Positions 6,798-11,051 of a DNA stretch of 11,051 nucleotides are shown here, in pieces. Source of the DNA: Bacillota bacterium (lineage in GTDB: Bacteria > Bacillota > Bacilli > Bacillales > Cytobacillaceae); NCBI GenBank assembly GCA_030705745.1, contig JAUZPT010000057.1, positions 1 through 11,051 of the forward strand. The letters run 5' to 3'. Position 1 is the stretch's first letter; every line of letters starts with the position of its first letter. Both the position numbers and the translations under genes were made by a program. Under the pieces are notes generated by a model that did not search any database, was not told where the DNA came from, and was given only the letters and a program-made list of their open reading frames with translations.

Positions 6798-8123
6798 ATG
6801 GGGATTTTAAACAGAGGAATGTTCGTTTTAGTGCTTTCGGCATTTTCTGCTGAATGCATTGAATTGCTTATAAAAATGGTGCTTGCACGGGAACTTGGAA
6901 ATCATGGTCTTGGGCAATATATGTCCATACTGCCCTTCGTTTTTCTTATCTTTTTACTGTCAAGACTTGAATTGCCTGTCTCCATTTCAAAGCTTATCGC
7001 TGAAAAAGAAGAACAGTATCATCGGAACATTCTTTTACATGGCATCAATTTGGCTCTCATAATTACTATTCTTTTAGTCATCGCCTGTACATTGACTCTT
7101 CCCTTTTTACCGATGTTCGATGTCTACCACTCGTTTACGCGATGGCTTTTTCTAATCGTGATACCCATCTTATCCTTTTCTGCCGTTGCCAAAGGCTATT
7201 TTATGGGAAAGCATCAAATGGGGAAAATCGCAATTTCTAATATACTGAAGCATACAGTCCAGCTCGGCGCTTTATTTTTCCTTTTTCGATTATTTGATTT
7301 TCAGCCAAAAACCGCACTCCTTGTCTCATTCGGGGCATTACTTGGCAGTGAAGTCATCGTATTCGCCTATTTGATGTCTGCGTTTGCTATCTCCTACCAA
7401 GTCGTTAAACGGAAGCCATCAAAGAACCTGGAAGGTGAATCTGTTCAAAAAGAGTTAATGAAGGTGTCGGTTCCTGTAACAGCCATGCGTATATTTTATG
7501 GAGTCATTTCTGCTATACAGCCATTTATCATGAAGACAGCGCTGGTTCACTCCGGCCTTACTCAAAATGAAGCAATTGCGGAGTTTGGCAAACTCACAGG
7601 TATAGCGATGGCCATTGGGTTTTTCCCCGCGTTTATTGGGCACAGCTTACTCATTGGCATAATTCCAACCGTTTCCAAAGCATATTCTCAAAAAGATTAC
7701 AGCACATTACAACGCCTACTAGGACAAGTAATTAAGGCAACATTTTTTTACGGACTACCCGCAGTCACATGCTGCTATTTTTTTGCACGTCCGTTAACAA
7801 AAACTTTCTTTCATACAGAAGACGCTTCCGTTTATGTTCAGTTACTTTGGCCGTTTTTTCTGTTCCATTATTTTATCATTCCAATGCAGGCTTACTTAAT
7901 TGGTCTCGGACTGATGAAGGATGCACTCATACATACAATTTGGGCCACTGCCGTTTCTTTTGTCCTGATTTACTCGCTTGGTTCCATGCCCCAATGGAGA
8001 ATGGACGGAATATCGATTGGTTTAAATACGGAAGCCATTTTGCTAACCTCGTTGCATTTTCTAACCATCATCAAAAAAATAGGATTTAAATTCAATACTG
8101 TTCCTAAGTTTTCAGATTACTGA
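6798..8123 (+). CDS. SpoVB/YkvU-like MOP-superfamily flippase
   Basis: 441-residue polytopic membrane protein of the polysaccharide_synt / MATE (MOP) superfamily, with about 12 membrane segments. The N-terminus (FSAECIELLIKMVLARELG near 16-34, then GLGQYMSILP) has the pattern seen in SpoVB, YtgP and YkvU, which have lipid-linked precursors as known or suspected substrates. Its length is near that of YkvU (about 445) and shorter than SpoVB (about 520). A soluble loop near 200-220 (KRKPSKNLEGES) separates the two halves, followed by the second-half block KVSVPVTAMRIFYGV typical of the family. The upstream sigma-E-like promoter supports a role in the mother cell during sporulation, perhaps lipid II or another envelope precursor for spore cortex or coat; this is inference. 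AAGGAGG (6781-6787) lies 10 nt before the ATG. Confidence 0.85.
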   Translation: MGILNRGMFVLVLSAFSAECIELLIKMVLARELGNHGLGQYMSILPFVFLIFLLSRLELPVSISKLIAEKEEQYHRNILLHGINLALIITILLVIACTLTLPFLPMFDVYHSFTRWLFLIVIPILSFSAVAKGYFMGKHQMGKIAISNILKHTVQLGALFFLFRLFDFQPKTALLVSFGALLGSEVIVFAYLMSAFAISYQVVKRKPSKNLEGESVQKELMKVSVPVTAMRIFYGVISAIQPFIMKTALVHSGLTQNEAIAEFGKLTGIAMAIGFFPAFIGHSLLIGIIPTVSKAYSQKDYSTLQRLLGQVIKATFFYGLPAVTCCYFFARPLTKTFFHTEDASVYVQLLWPFFLFHYFIIPMQAYLIGLGLMKDALIHTIWATAVSFVLIYSLGSMPQWRMDGISIGLNTEAILLTSLHFLTIIKKIGFKFNTVPKFSDY

Positions 8124-8153
8124 AATTTACTATTGCCAAACATAAAACTGAAT

Positions 8154-8185
8154 GGGAATAAAAGCATATAAATAACTTTATTCCC
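8154..8185. terminator. Hairpin after the flippase gene, no U-tract
   Basis: GGGAATAAA (8154-8162) and TTTATTCCC (8177-8185) form a perfect 9-bp stem with a 14-nt loop, about 30 bp after the flippase stop and just upstream of the next promoter. No T-run follows on the plus strand (cctctcc). It may be a weak terminator, an mRNA 3' stabiliser or an operator. Confidence 0.4.
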
Positions 8186-8193
8186 CCTCTCCA

Positions 8194-8222
8194 TTGACAT
8201 CATTTTGGAATCATGGTATATT
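8194..8222 (+). promoter_or_regulatory. Strong sigma-A promoter of the dioxygenase gene
   Basis: TTGACA (8194-8199), exactly 17 bp, TATATT (8217-8222), with TGG directly before the -10 (extended -10). The predicted start is near 8229, giving a leader of about 115 nt. Such a strong promoter overlapped by an operator implies tight repression and high induced expression. Confidence 0.88.
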
Positions 8223-8240
8223 TATCTCGAATTAAAGATA
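8223..8240. promoter_or_regulatory. MhqR-like operator abutting the -10 box
   Basis: TATCTCGAATTAAAGATA begins on the base after the -10 and covers the predicted transcription start. It matches the symmetric form TATCTCGAATTCGAGATA at 16 of 18 positions, which is how I recall the Bacillus subtilis MhqR (MarR family) box. TTAAAGATA recurs 15 bp downstream (8247-8255), a possible second half-site. In B. subtilis MhqR represses dioxygenase/glyoxalase genes of this same family and is relieved by quinones, catechol and 2-methylhydroquinone. The repressor gene is not in the window. Confidence 0.7.
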
Positions 8241-8345
8241 TATGATTTAAAGATAAAAAATTTCTTCTTCCATTATCTATTTATTTTTCAAATTGAGGGA
8301 GATTATTAAATAGCCATAATAATTGATACATTGGAGGATTTTACG

Positions 8346-9323
8346 ATGAACAACTTAAAAGGGATACACCACGTTACAGCGATTACGAGCAGCGCTGAAA
8401 AAAACTATGAATTTTTCACATATGTGTTAGGAATGCGGTTAGTAAAGAAGACCGTGAATCAGGATGACATACAAACATATCACCTGTTTTTTGCCGATGA
8501 TCAGGGCAGTGCTGGAACCGATATGACGTTCTTCGACTTCCCAGGCATTCCGAAGGGCATACACGGTGCAAATGAAATTTCCAAAACATCGTTCCGGGTC
8601 CCAACGGACGCGGCAATTGATTATTGGGTCACACGTTTTGATCGATTGGAAGTTAAACATAGCGGTGTTAAAGAACAATTCGGCAAAAAGACGCTTTCTT
8701 TTGTTGATTTTGACGACCAGCACTATCAATTAATTTCAGATGAAAACAATAAAGGTGTTGCAGCCGGAACACCATGGCAAAAAGGACCTGTTCCTCTTGA
8801 ATACGCCATTACTGGATTAGGGCCGATCTTTATCCGTATCGCAAATTTCGATTATTTTAAAGAAATGATGGAAAAAGTGATGCTATTTAAAGAAATCGCT
8901 CAAGACGGAGATTTTCATTTATTTGAAGTCGGTGAAGGAGGAAATGGCGCAGCAGTCATTGTGGAATATAGCCCTTCGCTTTCGCAAGCACAACAAGGAT
9001 TCGGCACAGTCCACCATGTCGCATTCCGCGTGGAAGACCGTTCTGTTTTGGATCAATGGATGAGTCACATGGAAAGCTTTGGATTCCAAACATCCGGCTA
9101 TGTAAACCGCCACTTTTTTGAATCTCTGTATGTACGTGTCGCACCACAGATTTTGTTCGAATTCGCAACAGACGGCCCAGGTTTTATGGGCGATGAACCG
9201 TATGAAACACTCGGAGAAAAATTATCTTTACCTCCATTTTTAGAACCAAAACGGGAACAAATCGAAAAGCTTGTCCGCCCGATTGATACAGTCAGAAGCA
9301 CAAAAGAAATCATTAAAGAATAA
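8346..9323 (+). CDS. Ring-cleaving dioxygenase of the MhqA/MhqO type (VOC fold)
   Basis: 325-residue protein with two vicinal-oxygen-chelate halves. GIHHVT at 6-11 opens the first half, and GTVHHVAFRV at 220-229 opens the second. Candidate metal ligands are His8 or His9, His223 or His224, and Glu259 in FFESLYVR, as in extradiol dioxygenases. MhqA (YkcA), MhqO (YdfO) and MhqE (YodE) of B. subtilis are slightly shorter homologues (about 300-316) linked to detoxification of hydroquinones and catechols; I cannot say which is the orthologue. Probably cytosolic. The open frame extends to a TTG at 8331, but that codon is part of the ribosome binding site (TTGGAGG); ATG 8346 lies 8 nt after GGAGG and is the start. 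It is single-gene, with its own repressed promoter and a strong terminator. Confidence 0.92.
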   Translation: MNNLKGIHHVTAITSSAEKNYEFFTYVLGMRLVKKTVNQDDIQTYHLFFADDQGSAGTDMTFFDFPGIPKGIHGANEISKTSFRVPTDAAIDYWVTRFDRLEVKHSGVKEQFGKKTLSFVDFDDQHYQLISDENNKGVAAGTPWQKGPVPLEYAITGLGPIFIRIANFDYFKEMMEKVMLFKEIAQDGDFHLFEVGEGGNGAAVIVEYSPSLSQAQQGFGTVHHVAFRVEDRSVLDQWMSHMESFGFQTSGYVNRHFFESLYVRVAPQILFEFATDGPGFMGDEPYETLGEKLSLPPFLEPKREQIEKLVRPIDTVRSTKEIIKE

Positions 9324-9372
9324 AAAAAGGTGACAGGCACTATCCAGAAAATTGGATGGTGCCTGTCACTTT
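9324..9372. terminator. Bidirectional terminator, REP-like GTGACAGGCAC hairpin
   Basis: GTGACAGGCAC-t-ATCCA (9330-9346) and TGGAT-g-GTGCCTGTCAC (9353-9369) form a 17-bp stem (one G-U pair) with a 6-nt loop. A-rich sequence (9324-9328) precedes it and TTTATG follows, so it can end both the dioxygenase transcript (plus) and the convergent small gene (minus, with a run of T). The TGA stop of the minus gene (9366-9368) lies within the stem. The GTGACAGGCAC/GTGCCTGTCAC motif resembles a dispersed hairpin that I associate with many Bacillaceae genomes, but this could not be searched. Confidence 0.85.
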
Positions 9373-9596
9373 ATGTGGAAATACAGCCTGAAACCTCTAT
9401 CCTTGTTTTCTGAAAATGATGCCAAGGATTCAAATGAGGCATAAAAGTTCTTTAATTCTTTATCGAAAAAGGAAAATTCCTTTCCTTCTAGTAACTGAAA
9501 TTGTTTAATAAACTCATGCATTTGCTTTGGTGATGTGAAGCTCTTTTCCCTGAATAAATTGTGGTTATTCTGGTTGATGAACTGTACCTTGAACAC
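9366..9596 (-). CDS. Small Phe-rich hypothetical protein
   Basis: 76 residues starting at GTG 9594-9596, with AGGAGGTG placed 7 nt upstream, so translation is well supported despite the unusual start codon. Composition is striking: 14 of 76 residues are Phe, with many Lys and Glu. The order of predicted elements (MFKVQFINQNN strand, SPKQMHEFIKQFQ helix, FSFFDKELKNFYASF, GFRLYFHIK strand) suggests a small soluble alpha/beta protein. There is no signal peptide, membrane segment or Cys. I do not recognise the family. Its RBS lies inside a perfect 12-bp inverted repeat, and its stop codon lies in the downstream terminator stem. It is co-directional with the GNAT gene 133 bp upstream but probably separately controlled. 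Confidence 0.7.
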   Translation of the reverse strand: MFKVQFINQNNHNLFREKSFTSPKQMHEFIKQFQLLEGKEFSFFDKELKNFYASFESLASFSENKDRGFRLYFHIK

Positions 9597-9601
9597 GAAA
9601 A

Positions 9602-9641
9602 CACCTCCTATTCCTAATAATCATACTCCGAATAGGAGGTG
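9602..9641 (-). promoter_or_regulatory. RBS-sequestering inverted repeat of the small gene
   Basis: CACCTCCTATTC (9602-9613) and GAATAGGAGGTG (9630-9641) are perfect 12-bp arms around a 16-nt loop. In the minus-strand transcript the 3' arm contains the Shine-Dalgarno AGGAGGTG used by the GTG start at 9596, and the 5' arm would pair with all of it. Any transcript starting upstream of 9641 should have its RBS masked unless the hairpin is opened. The plus strand also shows AGGAGGTG before an ATG (9651), but that frame is only 10 codons. Confidence 0.7.
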
Positions 9642-9729
9642 CAATCTCATATGCTTTGTGAATATTTCTGCACAATCCATTAATTTTACAAAAAACTTCA
9701 GAAACGAAACCGTGCCATTCTTAAAATAA

Positions 9730-10233
9730 TTATTCCCACGTAAGCCTGTACGCTCTTACAATGATGCCGTCGTTGCCTGGTTCGAAATCCAATTCAGGCA
9801 CACGTTCAAAGCCTAAGCGTTCATATAATCTCATCGCCTGCTCCATGAACTGTCCGGTATGCAGACCGATCGAGTGATAGCCTTGCACCTTTGTTCTCTC
9901 AATGCATTCGGTAACGAGTGAAGAAGCAACGCCCATTCCTCTGGCATTCGGCGAAACAGCAAGCATTCGGATTTCAGGATAGCCCTGCTCCTCAACACTT
10001 CCGTCATAGGCATTGCTGTTTGCCGGAAACAAAGCCACACTTCCTACAATTTCTCCATTCAGTTCCGCAACAATTCGCACCACACCCGCCAACATGTCCT
10101 TATCGGATGAAATGGCGCGCTTTAGCGCTTGCCAATGCCCATCCGGAATGCTTTTGGAATGTTCTTGATATGCGGTGACCCTATGTTCACGGATGAAAGT
10201 CAATTCATCATCTTTTGCATTACGTATTCTCAT
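9730..10233 (-). CDS. GNAT-family N-acetyltransferase
   Basis: 167 residues with a single acetyltransferase (GNAT) domain. A central strand EIVGSVALFP near 61-70 leads to the acetyl-CoA-binding motif A, IRMLAVSPNARGMGVASSLV near 88-107, with the pyrophosphate loop R-G-M-G-V-A. Motif B is YERLGFERV near 137-145. The acceptor substrate cannot be predicted; candidates in the superfamily are small amines, antibiotics and protein N-termini. Cytosolic. The frame opens at TTG 10237-10239, but that codon overlaps the GCAGGT ribosome binding site; ATG 10231-10233, 6 nt after it, is the better start. The start is 17 bp after the stop of the GST-like gene, so the two are an operon. No clear terminator follows before the next gene. 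Confidence 0.9.
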   Translation of the reverse strand: MRIRNAKDDELTFIREHRVTAYQEHSKSIPDGHWQALKRAISSDKDMLAGVVRIVAELNGEIVGSVALFPANSNAYDGSVEEQGYPEIRMLAVSPNARGMGVASSLVTECIERTKVQGYHSIGLHTGQFMEQAMRLYERLGFERVPELDFEPGNDGIIVRAYRLTWE

Positions 10234-10250
10234 CGTCAACCTGCTTTCAT

Positions 10251-11051
10251 CTATTTCTGCCGTAAAAATTTCTCTGTTTTTCGGCTGAGGCTTTCTCGCT
10301 TGTGCTCTGAATGGAGACCAGAAAGGTCAGGACCCTTGGGCAAAATGTTTTTGCTTTTTTGATCATCGGTAGCTATATGGTTGGAAAGATGATAATGCAC
10401 TTTTATTGCATGAAAATCTGTCGTATCGCCAAATCCAGGCGTTTGGTATAAATCTCTTAAATAACCCCATAAATTCGGAAAATCTACAATCCTATTTCGG
10501 TTCGTCTTAAAGGCTGAGTAATACGCAGCATCGAAACGGACTAACGTCGCATACAACCGAACATCAGAGTCGGTAATATAGTCTCCGAATAAAAATCGCT
10601 TGTGTGCGAGGCGTTCCTCCAGCTCATCTAGTCTGGCAAATAACGTATCATACGCCTCTTCATATGCTTCCTGCGATCGGGCAAATCCGCATTTGTACAC
10701 ACCATTATTGATGTCATGAAAAATTACACCATTCAGTGAATCGATCTCCAGGCGGAGGCTATCCGGATACAAATTCGGCGCATTTTCCTTGTGAAACGGT
10801 GCCCACACGGTTTCGAAGTAGTTTGTCAGTTTAAAATAATCATTGTTCACGACCTTTTGCTGCAACAAATCAACGACTACAGGAACTGTTGGCCGGCCAC
10901 TGTAATCAGGCTCTGTATTTTTATAAATTTCACTCATATAGCGAATTCCAAGCACAGGATCCACCACATCACCCTCAAGGGAAAATTCCCAGTCTACATG
11001 TGGAGTATTTGTCCTCATCGGGCTCGCCGTTCCTAAACTAATAACATCCTC
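10251..11051 (-). CDS. Glutathionyl-hydroquinone reductase-type GST (partial, 5' end missing)
   Basis: 266 in-frame codons, open to the right window edge without a stop, so the true start lies outside. An internal ATG at 11016-11018 has no RBS and leaves out family sequence (EDVISLGTASP) that reads through. Numbering from that Met, the landmarks of the Xi-class GST / ECM4-YqjG family are DPVLGIRYMSEIY at 20-32, TVPVVVDLLQQKVVNND at 44-60 (thioredoxin-fold half), NNGVYKCGFARSQEAYEEAY at 104-123, FLFGDYITDSDVRLYATLVRFD at 142-163, and PNLWGYLRDLYQ at 181-192. Characterised members reduce glutathionyl-hydroquinones to hydroquinones through a Cys in a CPWA-like motif; that Cys would be upstream of the window and cannot be checked. 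Bacilli commonly use bacillithiol instead of glutathione, so the physiological thiol is uncertain. It heads the GNAT operon. Confidence 0.88.
   Translation of the reverse strand, partial: EDVISLGTASPMRTNTPHVDWEFSLEGDVVDPVLGIRYMSEIYKNTEPDYSGRPTVPVVVDLLQQKVVNNDYFKLTNYFETVWAPFHKENAPNLYPDSLRLEIDSLNGVIFHDINNGVYKCGFARSQEAYEEAYDTLFARLDELEERLAHKRFLFGDYITDSDVRLYATLVRFDAAYYSAFKTNRNRIVDFPNLWGYLRDLYQTPGFGDTTDFHAIKVHYHLSNHIATDDQKSKNILPKGPDLSGLHSEHKRESLSRKTEKFLRQK

Noticed and set aside
9098..9340. 80-codon minus-strand ORF opposite the dioxygenase 3' end
   Set aside because: Fully antisense to a well-supported gene and crosses the terminator stem; no RBS.
9651..9683. 10-codon plus-strand ORF after AGGAGGTG
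   Set aside because: The Shine-Dalgarno-like site is the mirror image of the minus-strand one, produced by the inverted repeat; the frame is too short to claim.
11016..11018. ATG as the true start of the GST-like gene
   Set aside because: No RBS precedes it, the frame is open to the window edge and the upstream residues fit the family, so the gene is truncated by the window.

Overview
The window looks like the chromosome of a low-GC, endospore-forming member of the Bacillaceae. The base composition is AT-rich, most genes have strong AGGAGG-type ribosome binding sites, and start codons include TTG and GTG. A SpoVB/YkvU-like flippase sits behind a sigma-E-like promoter, and a ring-cleavage dioxygenase sits behind an operator resembling the Bacillus MhqR box. 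The genus cannot be fixed from the sequence. There is no rRNA, tRNA, CRISPR array, intact insertion sequence or phage gene.

Layout. Bases 1-382 hold no convincing gene but contain five copies of a 21-bp tandem repeat and two terminator hairpins. Bases 383-3970 (minus strand) are a two-gene operon for a heterodimeric ABC exporter with one consensus and one degenerate ATP site; a 16-bp palindrome lies in its leader. Bases 4228-5262 (minus) carry an AHSA1/SRPBCC-domain protein with a clear extended -10 promoter and a small exported protein of unknown function. A 381-bp gap containing an orphan plus-strand terminator precedes an alpha/beta hydrolase (5644-6393, minus). A 404-bp divergent intergenic region with several palindromes leads to the flippase (6798-8123, plus).

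The right third has a quinone/electrophile-stress flavour. A glyoxalase-fold dioxygenase of the MhqA/MhqO type (8346-9323, plus) is driven by a TTGACA-N17-TATATT promoter abutted by an MhqR-like box. It ends in a long GTGACAGGCAC hairpin shared with a convergent small Phe-rich hypothetical gene (9366-9596, minus), whose ribosome binding site lies in a perfect 12-bp inverted repeat. Upstream of that, on the minus strand, are a GNAT acetyltransferase and a glutathionyl-hydroquinone-reductase-type GST, the latter cut by the right window edge.

No wholly new multi-gene system is evident. The most interesting points are the regulatory structures (MhqR-like box, sigma-E-like promoter, RBS-sequestering hairpin, leader palindromes), the tandem repeat, and two quinone-related enzymes within about 3 kb of each other in a probable bacillithiol organism.
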